64,000 nucleotides of DNA from Amorphophallus konjac (GCA_022559845.1 CM040118.1:163576331-163640330); one strand, 5' to 3'. Positions 47,401-59,730 are shown, counted from the stretch's first letter. Notes: generated from the letters alone by a model not told the origin. Program-made: numbers and translations.

Positions 47401-47606
47401 TAATTGGCACCTTATGGGAGGGCGTTATTTTTTTTTGGCCTATTTGTTATATCTTTTAATTGTAAGGCCCGTTATCAGTTTAGGATATTTTCCATTTATC
47501 GAATTATTTTATTTAATTCCTGACCAACATTAGCATGTATAGATTTACTAGTTTAAATTTATTTAGAATCTATTTTATTCTTTTAAAATTTTCCAGGGGT
47601 GCTACA
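44470..47606 (-). mobile_element. Solo LTR F in D gag
   Basis: 3137 bp between TSD copies ACCAA (44465-44469 and 47607-47611). On the minus strand it starts TGTAGCACCCCTGG and ends GCTCGGGGCGTGACA, the same end type as D and E. The gag frame reads through the junction if F and one TSD copy are ignored. The 300-bp interval around 45900-46600 is AT-rich with several short inverted repeats; no gene is present. Confidence 0.9.
45998..47440. repeat. Dispersed imperfect palindromes in solo LTR F
   Basis: Units of the form AGCGCCCT-n-AGGGCGTTATT: 46032-46057, 46183-46210, 46470-46495, 47265-47290 and 47370-47430, plus ATTGGC-gcctta-GCCAAT-like at 45998-46014. Left and right halves are inverted complements around 4-6 unmatched bases. 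They fall in two clusters separated by about 750 bp. Confidence 0.6.
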
Positions 47607-47611
47607 ACCAA

Positions 47612-48062
47612 ACCTGACAATGGCAAGAAGAGGCCCAATGGCGGGTCTGGATCGTGGAGGGGTAAAATGCCAAAGAATGAAGACAAGAAGCCTGGCCCGA
47701 TTGTGCCATTTAAAGGCGTGTGTAAGTATTGTGACCGTCCAGGTCGCAGGATGGAAGAGTGATGGCGCAAGCTAGGCACCTGTTTGCGTTGTGGTAGTAG
47801 GGACCATCGTATTCCTGAGTGTCCCCTTTTGTCTGATCAAGCTACCCTGACTAAGCCTCAAGGAACCAAGAAGCAGCAGGGCAAGCTCCAAGCCCTAGAG
47901 GAAGATGGTGCAGGAACCACCGAGGAGGGTGGACTCGTTGAAGGTACTCTTATTAAACATGATAAGCCAGCATTCATTCCCTTTAATATCGGTGCCACTC
48001 ATTCTTTTGTTTCTCAGAAATTTGCTAAGTCTTTTGCTGTGAAGCCGATCTTGATGAATTCC
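47612..48062 (+). pseudogene. gag-pro: D gag C-terminus (zinc knuckles) and protease
   Basis: Resumes the frame cut by F. Basic linker (KKRPNGGSGSWRGK), then two knuckle-like motifs: CKYCDRPGRRMEE, whose final Cys is now TGA (47760-47762) and whose His is Arg, and CLRCGSRDHRIPEC. The aspartic protease follows, with NIGATHSFVS at about 47985-48014. The catalytic Asp of the usual DSGA box is Asn and the Ser is Ile, so the enzyme would be inactive. A frameshift near 48050 moves the reading into the next frame. Confidence 0.85.
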
Positions 48063-51000
48063 CTGTAAGAGATTTCACCCCTATTGGTTCCAGTTCAGTA
48101 ATTAAATATTTCTATCCTTCTAGTAAGGTTATGATTAATGAACAGAACTTGCCAGCTGACTTAGTTCGCATGGATATGAAAGATTATGATGTAATTTTAG
48201 GAGCAGATTGGTTGGCTAAGTATGAGGCCAATGTTCATTGTAGTTCTAGTTCTGTGTCTTTTTCTAGACACCCTGGACTTTCTTTTATAGGGGTTAGGCA
48301 CCATAAGCCTGTGCCACTTATTTCGGCCCTTCGAGCTGATAAGTTGATGAGGAAGGGATGTCAGGCTTTTCTAGCCTTTGTGTATGAGACCCCTGAGAAG
48401 AAGATCGAGATTAAGGATATTCCTGTCGTTCGAGATTTTTCGGATGTCTTTCTTGAGGATTTGCCAGGACTTTCGCCAGAGAGAGAGGTTATCTTTTCTA
48501 TTGATTTAGTTCCTGGCGCATCCCCTGTCTCTAAAGCTCCTTATCGTATGTCTCCCGCGGAGCTGAGGGAATTGAAGCAATAGTTAATGGAATTATTGGA
48601 GAAGGGGTTCATTCGTCCAAGTACATCCCTGTGGGGAGCCCCAGTATTATTTGTCCGGAAGAAGGATGGTTCGATGCGATTGTGCATCGATTATCGGTAA
48701 TTGAACCAGCTGACTATCAAGAATAAATACCCATTGCCAAGAATTGACGAATTATTTGATCAGATAGCAGGAGCTCAGTATTTTTCTAAGATTGATCTTC
48801 GATCAGGATACCATCAGTTGCGGATCAAGGATGAAGATATCTATAAGACAGCCTTCCGTAGCAGGTATGGGCATTTTGAATTTGTAGTAATGCCTTTTGG
48901 ACTAACGAATGCACCTGCAGCATTCATGCAGTTGATGAACAATGTGTTTCGGCCCTATCTTGATCAGTGGGTCGCTGTGTTTATTGACGACATCTTCATT
49001 TATTCTAAGAGTAAGGAGGAGCATGTTGAGAATTTAAGGGTGGCGTTGTAAATATTGAAAGACCATCAGTTATACGCCAAGTTTAGCAAGTGTGAATTTT
49101 GGCTACAAGAGGTGTCCTTTCTAGGGCATATTATTACAAAGGAAGGTATTTCTGTTGATCCCTCGAAGGTAGAGGCAGTGAAGAATTGGGATAGGCCTAC
49201 TAATGTAACTGAAGTTAGAAGTTTCCTAGGCCTAGCAGGCTATTACCAGAGGTTTATTAAGGATTTCTCCAAACTTGTGGTGCCTTTGACAAGATTAACC
49301 CACAAGGAGAACAAATTTGATTGGTCAGAGGATTGCAAGAGAAGTTTTCAGACTTTGAAGGAATGTCTAACTACTGTCCCTGTTTTGGCTTTACCATCTG
49401 GAGAAGGAGGTTTTGTGGTGTATACTGATGCTTCAGGCATTGGTCTGGGTTGTGTGCTCATATAGCATGGGAAAGTGATAGCCTATTCTTCTAGGCAGTT
49501 GAGGAAGCGTGAAGAGAACTATCCTGTTCATGACTTGGAACTTGCAGATGTGGTGTTTGCGTTGAAAATATGGAGACATTACTTGTATGGAGAGATATTT
49601 ACGGTGTTCTCATATCATAAGAGTCTGAAGTATTTGTTTTCTCAGATAGAACTCAATATGAGGCAGAGGAGATGGCTGGAGTATTTAAAAGACTTTGACT
49701 TCTCTATAGAATATCATCTTGGAAAAGGAAATGTAGTAGCAGGTGCTTTGAGTTGCAAGCCAATAGCTAAGTTATTGCATCTTATGTTGCAAGAATGGAG
49801 ACTGTTGGAGTAGTTAGCAAGTTTGGATCTCAATGTTGATAAGGATCGGGTTACGATTGCTCAAATTCAACTCAGACCAGAAGTGTTAATGGAAATCAAG
49901 TCTTTGCAAGACAATGACCCAGAGTTGGTAGAGATCAAGGAGAGCTTGAGTAGTAGACCTGATTTCATGGTAGCTGACGATGGCAGATTGTTGTTTCAAG
50001 GAAGGACCTGTGTACCTGATGTAGCTGAAATAAAGAACAAGATTCTCGAAGAAGCTCATAGATCCAGCTACACTATTCATCTGGGAGGTACTAAGATGTT
50101 TAAGGATTTGAAAAGATCCTTTGGTGGCCGAATATGAAGAAGGAAATTACGGAATTCGTGAGTACATATTTGGTATGTCAGCAAGTCAAGGCTGAGCATT
50201 TCAGACCTACAGGGAAATTGAAACCACTTGATATACCTCAATGGAAGTGGGAGAGTATTGGCATGGATTTCATTATGGGTCTACCTAGGACTCGTAGTGG
50301 ATTTGATGCAATATGGGTTATGGTCGACAGATTGACTAAGTCTGCTCATTTCTTGTCCATTAAGTCTAAGTGGACAGTTGACGTCTTAGCTGCTTTGTAT
50401 ATAAAGGAAGTTGTAAGACTCCATCGTATTCCAATCAGCATTGTGTCCGATAGAGACCCCAGATTCACCTCACATTTTTGGAAAGGATTGCAAGAATCTT
50501 TGGGAACCCGTCTGAATTTTACTACTACTTTTCATCCACAAACAGACGGACAAACTGAAAGAACCAACCAGATAGTGGAAGATATGCTTAGAGCCTACAT
50601 GATTGATTTTGGAGGTAGTTGGAGTGATCACTTGGTTTTGATTGAATTCGCCTACAACAATAGTTATAAGTCCAGTATTCAGATGGCCCCGTTTGAAGCT
50701 TTGTATGGAAGAAGCTGTCGATCTGCATTATGTTGGGAGGAGGTAGGTGAGAAGTAATGGCTGGGACCAGATCTCATTACTGAATCATCCAAGAATATCC
50801 GTATTATAAGAAATCGGTTGCAAGTAGCACAATCAAGACAGAAGAGTTATGTCGACACAGAAGAAGAGCCTTGGAATTTTAGGTTGGTGAGCATGTGTTC
50901 TTAAAGGTTTCTCCCATGAGAGGGATTCGAAGGTTTGGCATTCAAGGTAAACTGAGTCCAAGATATGTTGGTCCATTTGAAATTCTGGAAAGAGTGGGGG

Positions 51001-51299
51001 TGGTTGCTTACCGTTTAGCACTACCGCCTCAGTTATCGGGAGTACATAATGTCTTCCACGTGTCGATGCTGCGGAAATATGTGTATGACCCCACTCATGT
51101 TATTCAACATGCGGATTTAGAGCTGAAGGAAGATTTGACTTATGAATAAAGACGTGTCAAGATTTTGGATCATAAGCAGCAGCAACTCAGAAGTCGTTCC
51201 ATACCCATGGTTAAAGTGCAATGGAGTCGGCGTGGAACCGAAGAGGCTACTTGGGAGTCAGAAGATACCATGCGGAAGCAGTATCCCAACTTATTCTAG
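48050..51299 (+). pseudogene. pol: D pol: reverse transcriptase, RNase H, integrase, chromodomain
   Basis: Gypsy Pol. Reverse transcriptase: [65 protein letters not shown] and FIDD (48980-48991). RNase [36 protein letters not shown]. Integrase: zinc region with one Cys missing (STYLVCQQVK), core GMDFIMGLPRT, VSDRDPRFTSHFW, and a Glu in GQTERTNQ, so the D,D,E residues are kept. The C-terminus, RSIPMVKVQW, GTEEATWE, is a chromodomain, ending at TAG 51297-51299. In-frame stops: 48581, 48698, 49049, 49463, 49811, 50755 and 51147; frameshifts near 50120 and 50860. Confidence 0.93.
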
Positions 51300-51360
51300 G
51301 TGAGTTATCTCGTTCCTCGTCTTCTGTAAGTGCAGTGAATTTGGAAGACGAAATTCTTTT

Positions 51361-51373
51361 AAGTGGGGGAGGG
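51361..51373 (+). other. D polypurine tract
   Basis: AAGTGGGGGAGGG directly before the 3' LTR start at 51374, 61 bp after the pol stop. Typical of Tekay/Del-like elements. Confidence 0.88.
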
Positions 51374-54300
51374 TGTAGTACCCCGATTTATTAAAGAATA
51401 AAAATTTCGAGAAATTAATAAGAAATTCCTTAAGAAATAGCATAAGTAAAATTTTGAACATTTTGTAAAAATCTGAAAAAATTAGAATCTTGTAGAGGAT
51501 GAAACGTTAAGAAAAATTATCTTCTACGACCAGCCCAAATAAAATTTATAAACAAGCCGAATTAGCAGATTGAGGCCCAAAACCACACTTAGTCTAATCG
51601 GACATTATAACGCGAAATTCGAGCCCAATACTAAAACAATTAAGCTAAAACCGGATGGAAATGAAAGGATAGGATTAGAGGATCATTTCCCCTCTGGTTA
51701 ATCTCTGAAACCCAAACCCTAGCAGGTGTATTTGGCGGCGGAATGGCGGATTGACTTGGTCTCACGTGAATCTCGCACGTCTGCGGTGCAAGGACTCTAT
51801 CTTCGTGATTAGGACTCCCCAGGCGCAATTGAACCTATATAATTGAACCTAAGCCACCCTAGAATCATTTAGTTGCTATGGCGGCTGGAGAGGAGCTCGA
51901 TCGAGGGAGGATTTCGACGATCATCGGCGGTGTGTACCTAGCGCGATCGACTTCCCACTTCTTCCTTCACCCTTCGATTAAGGTAGGTGATAGCAAGCCA
52001 AACCTTAACTATTATATATCAATAGAAGCGTTGTCCTGTCCTCTTTCCATTGATATAGAAAGCCTTAAATTTCATCTAATATCCTGCTAGGATTTCGAGT
52101 TTTAGTGGAAGCATGCTAGAACTAGGGTTAACTATGTTCCATCTCGATTTACGTAGGGATTCCAGGCACTAAACATTAAATTAACCATGCTATCTTGTAA
52201 ACCTTTTCATGCTCGTTCTATTGACTATAAAAGCCCTAATTTTCATGCTTTATATTGTTCGTATTTAGTTATTTTTGTTAACCCTAGCCAACCCCGCCGG
52301 AGACGGGCAAGGCGAAGGGGCGGCAGACTGACCTGACTTGCGTGGCCTCTCGACAGACCGCCCGTACTCGATTGGCGGCCTGTTCCTGACCATCCATGTG
52401 TTTTGTCTTCAGATTATTTTATAAAATGCACGGTGGAACCCTAACCGCCCTTTTCTTCAAGCGGCCAGTCCCAGACCATGCACTGTTCCTAGCGGCACAT
52501 TGCAGGCCGCTCATCCCTAGTAGGCCTTCGGACCTGAAACGGGGTGAACGGCCTGTCGTGCGATCGCTGGGGCACGTGAGCGGCTCTGAACGAACCACCC
52601 AACTATTCAGAACTGTTTTGGTATGACTTATCTTACTAGATTAGTGGTTAATTGGTAAGTTAGCAACCCCCATGATAACTGAAATTTATTGAAGTGAACA
52701 GATTATGAATTTTTGCTAGTCTATCTTCACTTGATTTTGATTCTTCATGGCCTTAGCTTATTTCCATATGTTAAATTCAAACATGATTTCTTAAATGCTA
52801 TTAGGATTATTTGACAATCGTTCTACTCTGGTAGGATTGACTGACCGCCATACTGGTTTCTAATGATTTGATAGCCTCAATTCCTTGTAATGGTTGGGAC
52901 TCTCCGCGAGATATTCCTTCCGTCAGACTAGGACCTTCATTACGGGACCTCCGTAAGCCCCCACGAGCCTGGGATTCCCACTAGGATGCCGGGCAGGTTG
53001 TACCACCAAAACATGAACTTGTTTAGGTGATCGAATTGCTTGGATTACTGTGCTGTGAGTCACGGCTCAATGTGGACTGACTGAGTTTGAACGGTTAGAA
53101 TCGAACCGTTTAACTCAATAGACGGCCCATTATGAACTGTGCATTTTCTGGTCGAGTGCCACTTACATTGGTCGATTAACCTTATTCTATCTTCGACCAA
53201 ATCATGTTTGGATCTACCCAGTAAGCCCTAGGCTGACCAGTAGAGAGTAGGTTGGACCCTGGTTCAGTTCTGCCCCACTTATGGCAGCCCGGAGCCATTT
53301 GGGTAGGTTTCTAGGTCATTAAGTTAGGCCCAGTTTGAGCGGTCTAACTAAAACCGTCCACATACTAGAACGGATCTTATTGGACCGTTCATCCATTGAG
53401 CGGCCCTATAAGGACCATTTACCTTGTTCTTGGGCTTCCAGTTCTTCTGGTCACGTGCGGCCCAATTCTTACCATTCTATGTAGAGCAGCCAAGGATGGA
53501 CCGTTTATCCTTGACTTCGGTGAGTCTGATCCTCATCCCAATTCTGTCCTGAACGGTCCAATGTAGACCGTGTATAGTTTAAGCGGCCCATTTTAGACCG
53601 TGTATCATCCAGAAGTGATTTTTCCGTGGTTATATGTGTGTGAATCCAAGGACCGATTGGTTCATGATAATTTGAACTTTCTGGTCAAGTATCTCTTTGA
53701 CTTACCCTTGGAATTCTCCGAGGTAAGTTCTATATCTTGTCAGATTGGCCATTTAACTTGATTAATATCTAAACATAACTTGGATCTTGGATCCATTAAA
53801 TCAATGCCAATGCATCATAAGGGCCCGGTCTGGTCCTGGGAGGAGCGCCTGAAAAGTACTTGTGCCCCGGGGAGTTTGAATGACATGGTGAGGCATTGCA
53901 CTGAGTGCATGACTAGCGTGATGTCTACGACAATAATCTATTACTTGAATCTTTTCTTGACTTGGTTAGTTCCTGCTTGTTGGCCAATTTCCAGTTATAT
54001 CATGATCTTGCCTTCTCTTTATATTGTTGTTTTGTCATTTCATCATTTCGTTTCGTTACTTATTTTCTCGCATATAATTGCAATTAATTGGTTAATCACT
54101 TAAACTTGCCTGTTATTACCTACTGAGCATTCGCTCACCTAGTTGTTCCCCCTTTTCAGGTAGCTCAGGTGAGGATTCGCAGACTGAAGGGGACGGGCAA
54201 GAGTGATGGCCATGGAGCGAACCTGTTAGAAGCGTGCGGAGCCAGTCATAGTTGTTTGTGTCTACTTATGTTTTAGAGTGTGTGGTGGGAGAATTATAAT

Positions 54301-54533
54301 TCGAAGTCAGCAATTGTAATAGTGTCAAGTGGATGTTAAGTTGAAAGTTTGTTTCAGTGGGTTTATGTGATTGGAATATGGATTATTTAAATGATTATTT
54401 AGTGAATGAAGTTATTTTTCTATTCATGGTGTTTATGTTGACCCTTAGCGACAGCATATCATGTCTGTAAATCAACATATTATTATTAACTGTTTCTACT
54501 GCCAGTCCCGATATTCCGCGTCGGGGCGTGACA
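51374..54533 (+). repeat. D 3' LTR
   Basis: 3160 bp, uninterrupted. Same ends as the 5' LTR; TATAAAAG at 52226-52233; quasi-palindromic GAGCGG/CCGTTC units from about 52310 to 53610. At 53820 it runs straight through the site where E entered the other LTR (GCATCATAAGGGCCC), which proves the E insertion and its TSD. Confidence 0.92.
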
Positions 54534-54585
54534 AGAGGAGTTAGAGAATTTTTCTCCAGACATCATCAATTCAGGAGACACAACA

Positions 54586-56532
54586 ATCTCCCCCTTTTTG
54601 ATAATGGCAACAGTTTATATTAGATGTATTTTGATGAACGCATTCAACTTGCAATGCAAGCAAATGCCAAATGCCAATGCAACACAATGCCAAATGCCAA
54701 TGCAAGAATACAAATATCTCTCTCCCCCTTTGACATCAGCAAATAGGAAGGGCGTAGACAAAGAACAATCTCAAAAAAGTACTCCCCCTTTTTGGCCATG
54801 ACTGATATACACTCCCCCTTTATTTGTAAACACAGAAGACATGTCTCTCAGAAAGAATCCTCCTTCTAAATCAACAGAGAGGTGGAAGAGAAAGTGAAGA
54901 AATATGACTGACACCCTGTTTAATAGTTTAGAATTAAGCATTACAAAGCTCTGAGTCTTTAGATATATGAATCAACACAATGCATTCTTGATAGAATTCA
55001 GGTTTAAAGATGATAAAAATTAGAATTCATACACTGCATTCATTGGATAAGTTTGTTGTGCCTGATAATATCAATAAACCATAATCACCTTAATCGTGCA
55101 AGAAATTGTTTAATGGTATCTTACTCTCGGAAAAACAGTGATAATTATTTGGAGTTACCAAGTTATGTATTGAGGTTAAACAATGTGATAATTCTGAAAT
55201 TTTATTTTAGGTGCAATATTTTACTTGTTGCACTTCATGACATAAATGTTCTCCATTTCTTTGATGGAGCACTTAGTGTCTCAGTGCGTACAGTTTTGAT
55301 CATATTCTCAGAGATAACCTGAGCCACTTCATGACCTAAGTATTCTCCATTTCTTTCATGGAGCACTCAGTTTCTCGGTGTTTTACTCAGTCATTGCTCT
55401 ACCATTTATGATTTTCATACGATTGGTTTACTGCCCTTTTTACTTTTCAGAGAGACTTGTTTAAAGACAATACACAAACCCAGTTTTCTCTACCAAGATT
55501 TCATTTGTTTAGCAGATTTCAGATACAAGAAAACCTTTATCAAGCATGTAATGAGACAAGGGTTGAGAGCGATTATCATTTATCAACATTCCTATTTACT
55601 AAATGCAGTCGCTTGATTCTAAAGATTATAAAATTTAAACCATCCATTTATTCAGGAATCAAGCAACATTCATATAATAGAAGATGTCTGATTTCTATTG
55701 CTTAAAAAATTTGAACTTATTATCAAACTGCCATAATGTCAGAATTCAAGTTATGGAATGATGATATGAGAGCTCACAAATTTTGTATCCAAACCAGCAA
55801 GATGTATGAGAGAAAAAAATCTGATCTTCAAAGGGGTTGGAGTGGAAGACATCTGAGTGACAGATAGATAGACATGCTCAATACTCCCCCTGACATATTG
55901 CAGCAAGCATAGATATTCTCTTATTCTTAGAAAGCTCCCCCTGTCTATATGCATCATTCAACCACAGTTATGCATGCATTTCTTAGACATACTATCATGA
56001 AGTAGAATGCAGTGCAATCACCTGTCCTACATGCATGATTGTACAGAAATTCAGATGCGATTATGCACGACATGTAGTTAAGTCCAATAAGAAATGAGAC
56101 TATAGACACAAACATGTGATATGAAATGAAATACAGTGCTAAGATAAACTCTTGATTAGGGTACTAGGTGAAGGTTAATCCTCAACACATGGTATAGATT
56201 TTCAGACAAACTAAATTTTTTCTTCCATCTCATATCATTTGATATACCACTGAAATCAAGATAACAAATGTATGATGTTAATCAAGCATTCACAAGACAA
56301 GGTCTGAACCTTTATTCAGAAGAAATGAGCAGTCAATCATGAAATCATTCTTAACTAGATCAGGTCATTTATTCAGTTCAGTGAATTGAAACTAATCTTA
56401 TTTATTCAAACATGGATTTTCAGACAGACAAATCATAAGCTTATTTCAGTCAGATCAGTAGATTTATTCCAAGGTAGACAGACATGAATTCACACATCAT
56501 ATCAGAAGCTTTATTCAAAAATGAAATTGAGA
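54586..56532 (-). other. B2 3' non-coding region with polypurine tract
   Basis: Near copy of 16918-18865. Polypurine tract at 54586-54600; purine runs near 54723, 54782, 54812, 55883 and 55935. An ATGCCAA-type simple repeat lies at 54640-54714. The paired hairpin blocks are at about 55227-55400. The foldable element lies at 56150-56261, with the outer TCTTGATT/AATCAAGA stem kept. No coding sequence. Confidence 0.75.
56150..56261 (-). other. Conserved foldable element in B2 3' region
   Basis: Near copy of the B1 element at 18482-18594. The eight-base outer stem TCTTGATT/AATCAAGA and the GGTA/TACC inner stem are kept, while one base of the CAG arm is lost (TTAGGG in place of TTCAGGG). Confidence 0.6.
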
Positions 56533-59500
56533 TTAATTATCATGCTGAAATTTACATAAACCTAATTCTCTTCTTAGGAATTGAAATCTTTCATTGCCCA
56601 GAGGTTTAGTAAATATATCAGCTATCTGTTTTTCAGATTCAATGAAATGCAATTCAATTTCATTTTTATTTACCTCATCTCTAAGAAAGTGGTGTTTGAT
56701 TTCTATGTGCTTAGTCCTAGAATGATGAACATGATTTTTAGTGAGTGATATAGCACTAGTATTATCACATAAAATTGGAATGCATCCCAATTTTATCTGA
56801 TAGTCAACAAGTTGGTGTTTTATCCAGAGAACCAGGGCTGCACAGTTTTCAACTGTAACATATTCAGCTTCAGCTGTAGATAGAGCAACAGTGTCTTGCT
56901 TCTTAGAAGCCCATGTCACCAGACAACCACCTAGGTAGTGACAGTACCCACTAGTGCTTTTCCTATCTACCCTGCATAATATGCATCAGTGTAGGCTAGG
57001 AGATCTAGTTCACACTTAGCAGGATACCAAAGTCCTAGTTCTGGGGTGCCTGATAGATACCTAAAAATCCTCTTAACAGCACTCAGATGTGACTCTTTAG
57101 GACTATCCTAAAATCTAGCACACAAGCATACAGAAAATTGAATATCAGGCCTAGAGGCTGTAAGGTAAAGAAGAGATCCGATCATACCTCTGTATAGCTT
57201 TTGATCTACTGATTTACCTTCTGGGTCACCATCAAGGCTGGTTGAGGTACCCATGGGTGCAGTTATTGCCTGGAGATTTTCCATTTGATACTTTTTCAGC
57301 AAGTCCTTTATATATTTTGACTGATCCTTCAGATGTCTGAATAACCTGCATACCTAAAAAGAATTTCAATTATCCCATTAGGCTAATCTCAAATTCATTG
57401 GTCATAAAAGCAGAGAATTCCTCACACATGGTTGGTTTAGTTGAACCAAATACTATATCATCTACATAAATTTTTGCAACAAGAATATCTTTGTTGCTTA
57501 CGTTTGTGAATAGTGTCTGGTCAACTTCACCTATAGAAAAACCCTTACCAGTGAGGAAGGAGCTCAGCTTGTCATACCAGGCCCCGGGTGCTTGTTTCAG
57601 CCCATATAATGCCTTGTCTAACTTATACACATGATCTGGGAAATCATGACATTCAAAGCCTGGAGGTTGTTTAACAAAAACATCCACCTTTATCAGACCA
57701 TTCAGAAAAGTAGATTTAGCATCCATCTGCTGCAATTTTATTCCTAGACTACAAGCAAAAGCTAGAAGAATTCTGACAGCTTCTAACCTGGCGACAGGAG
57801 CAAAAGACTCCTCAAAGTCTACCCCACACTCTTGGTTGTAACCTTGTGCAACCAGTCTAGCTTTATTTCTAATTATTTTTCCCTGCTCATCTGTTTTATT
57901 TTTGAAAACCCATTTAGTGCCTATAATTGATGCATGAGTAGGTTTTGGAACTAGGTGTCATACCTTGTTCCTTTCAAATTGGTTCAGTTCCTCATGCATG
58001 GTATTTATCCAATGTTCATCTTTTAAAGCACTATTTATGTCCTTGGGTTCTATCTGTGAGACTAGAGCAAAAGAATTTAATTCATTGTTTATTCTAAAGT
58101 GTGATCTAGTTCTAGGGGGATCATTCGAATTACCAATAATATCTTCAAGAGGGTGATCTCTAAGAACTCTAATATTGATAAGATGATTACATTTTCCTGC
58201 ATTTACCTCCCCCTGACCTCTAGACCCACTTGTCTCTCCTCCTTCAGCTGGTTCAAGATTTTCTTTTACTTTATCCTCCAGAATATCATCATCAAATTTG
58301 TCCCTGTAGAAATCAATTTCAGAATTATTTGAAAATTCGTCAAAGATAACATGTGGTGATTCTTCAATAATTTTAGAGTTCAGATTGTAAATTCTATAAG
58401 CTCTAGATTTTTTAAGAGTAACCTAGAAAAATTCTAGGTTCACTTTTAGGTTCGAATTTGTCAAGATCTCTCTTAGAATTTACATGAATAAAACACTTGC
58501 ACCCAACGACCTTTAGATGTGCTATTGAAGGTTTCTTACCTTTTAAAGTTTCATAAGGAGTTTTGTGAGTTGAAGGTCTTACCATGACCCTGTTGATGAT
58601 ATAACATGATGTGTTCACTGCCTCGGCCCAAAACTTTCTAGGCAGGTTACCTTCTGCCAGCATCATCCTTGCCATTTCAACTAAAGTTCTATTTCTCCTT
58701 TCTACTACTCCATTTTGCTCTGGAGTCCTTGGAGAAGAGAACTTGTGGTTGATTCCATTGTTCCTGCAAAAGTCATCAAATTTTGAGTTTTCAAACTCAC
58801 CACCATGGTCAGACAATATATTCAGAAATGAGTGCTCACCACCCTGATTTATTTTATAGTAAAACTCTTCAAATTCAACAAATGCATCATGTTTATGTGC
58901 TAAGAAGAATACCCATGTAAACCTAGAGAAGTCATCTACCAACACATAGCCATATCTCTTACCAGATAAGCTGGCTGATCTAGATGGTCCAAATAAATCC
59001 ATATGAACCAGCTCAAATGGTTTTGAAGAATGCTTTCAGTTCCAAGTTTAAAAGACTTCCTAGTTTGCTTAAATTGAATACACACTTCACAGATTTTATC
59101 ATTTTTCTTAAAAGTGTTTTCAGGAAGGCCTTTAACCATAATGTGTTTATTCAGTTTGTGCAGTACAATATAGCTAGCATGACCCAGCCTGCGGTGCCAA
59201 AGACTGGCTATGTCATCCTTGCTAACTGTGAGACATAGACTTGAATGTGTTTCATTATCTAAATCTACCATGTAGATATTATTGACCCTCTTACCAATGA
59301 ATTTAATAGTTTTAGAATTTGGTTCAAAAATTGTACATGCAAGAGAGCCAAATGTAACCTTATGCCCTTTATCACACAGCTGGCTAATACTAAGCAGGTT
59401 ATAGGCAAGTCCTTCAACTAATAAAACTTCCTCAATGCAGCAAGAAGGGTTCTTACCTACTTTACCTGTTCCAATAATTCTGCCCTTGGTATTGCCTCCA

Positions 59501-59631
59501 AAAGTAACATGACCACCACTCTTTTCAACAAGCATGCAGAATTTGTCCTTGTCCCCGATCATGTGCCTCGAGCAGCCACTATCAAGATACCACTTATTTT
59601 ATCTGGTTGCCAGGCATACTTGCAAGCAGAA
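56533..59631 (-). pseudogene. pol: B2 pol (broken)
   Basis: Second copy of the B polyprotein. Protease WYLDSGCSRHMIG (near 59575) is intact, but a Gln codon eight residues upstream is TAA. Integrase: HMDLFG-type box lost to a small deletion near 59030, MDLFGPSRSASLSG in the next frame, SDHGGEFENS, NGVVERRNRT. Reverse transcriptase: YVDD intact (57457-57468). RNase H: STAEAEYVTV, CDNTSAISLTKN, HIEIKHHFL, and an intact C-terminus ELGLCKFQHDN with TAA at 56533-56535. Differences from B1 include an 11-bp loss near 57325 and an extra stop near 57369. The stop after LCARF near 57106 is shared with B1. Confidence 0.9.
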
Positions 59632-59702
59632 TCAAGCAGAAAATTTTGGAACCCAAGTCTGCTGGGCCCCAAATAAGCATTCATCTCATGCAAACAGGAT
59701 GC
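59632..59702 (-). pseudogene. gag: B2 gag C-terminal stub
   Basis: The last codons of gag before TGA 59632-59634 (AYLGP...TWVPKF, with a 1-bp loss). Everything upstream, including the rest of gag, the primer binding site and most of the 5' LTR, has been deleted; the stub joins directly to the LTR tip. Confidence 0.8.
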
Positions 59703-59730
59703 AAACATCATCAATTCATGAGACACAACA
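59703..59730 (-). repeat. 28-bp remnant of B outer 5' LTR
   Basis: ACATCATCAATTCATGAGAC followed by ACAACA matches the last bases of LTR1 (16891-16917) and LTR2. It abuts the TSD GTTCT, so it is the true outer end of the original B insertion. The other 1.85 kb of this LTR is gone. Confidence 0.85.

Larger units (their letters stand above)
37266..54533 (+). mobile_element. Chromovirus-type gypsy element D (Tekay/Del-like)
   Basis: Plus-strand element with TSD AGAGG (37261-37265 and 54534-54538) inside B LTR2. Its 5' LTR is split by solo LTR E and its gag by solo LTR F. Without these, the LTRs are 3152 and 3160 bp and the internal region about 4.7 kb. Gene order is gag, protease, reverse transcriptase, RNase H, integrase, chromodomain, which marks a chromovirus. 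The long LTRs and the gag type suggest Tekay/Del. At least ten stops or frameshifts show that it is dead. Confidence 0.92.
24403..54585 (-). repeat. B LTR2 (5' LTR of B1 and 3' LTR of B2), in three pieces
   Basis: The pieces are 24403-26001, 37096-37265 and 54539-54585, interrupted by C and D. Joined without one TSD copy each they give 1816 bp, equal to LTR1 apart from its extra 60 bp near 15150. The same LTR has a primer binding site at 24389 and a polypurine tract at 54586, so it serves two internal regions. CACGTG occurs once in the promoter region (near 25160); the second box of LTR1 is mutated here (GATCGTGTG). Confidence 0.88.
15039..59730 (-). mobile_element. Composite copia block B: LTR1-B1-LTR2-B2-LTR remnant
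   Basis: The whole block sits in A pol between 5-bp flanks CTTCT (15034-15038) and GTTCT (59731-59735), one mismatch apart. So it entered as one element and grew afterwards, probably by unequal exchange. Order on the plus strand: LTR1 15039-16917, B1 internal 16918-24402, LTR2 24403-54585 (holding C and D), B2 internal 54586-59702 (missing nearly all of gag), and a 28-bp LTR tip 59703-59730. B1 and B2 pol are nearly identical and share an in-frame stop, which fits duplication from one defective element. Confidence 0.9.

Noticed and set aside
54598..54801. 67-codon frame with NANATQCQMPMQ
   Set aside because: It is an ATGCCAA-type simple repeat in the B2 3' non-coding region, also present at 16980-17042.
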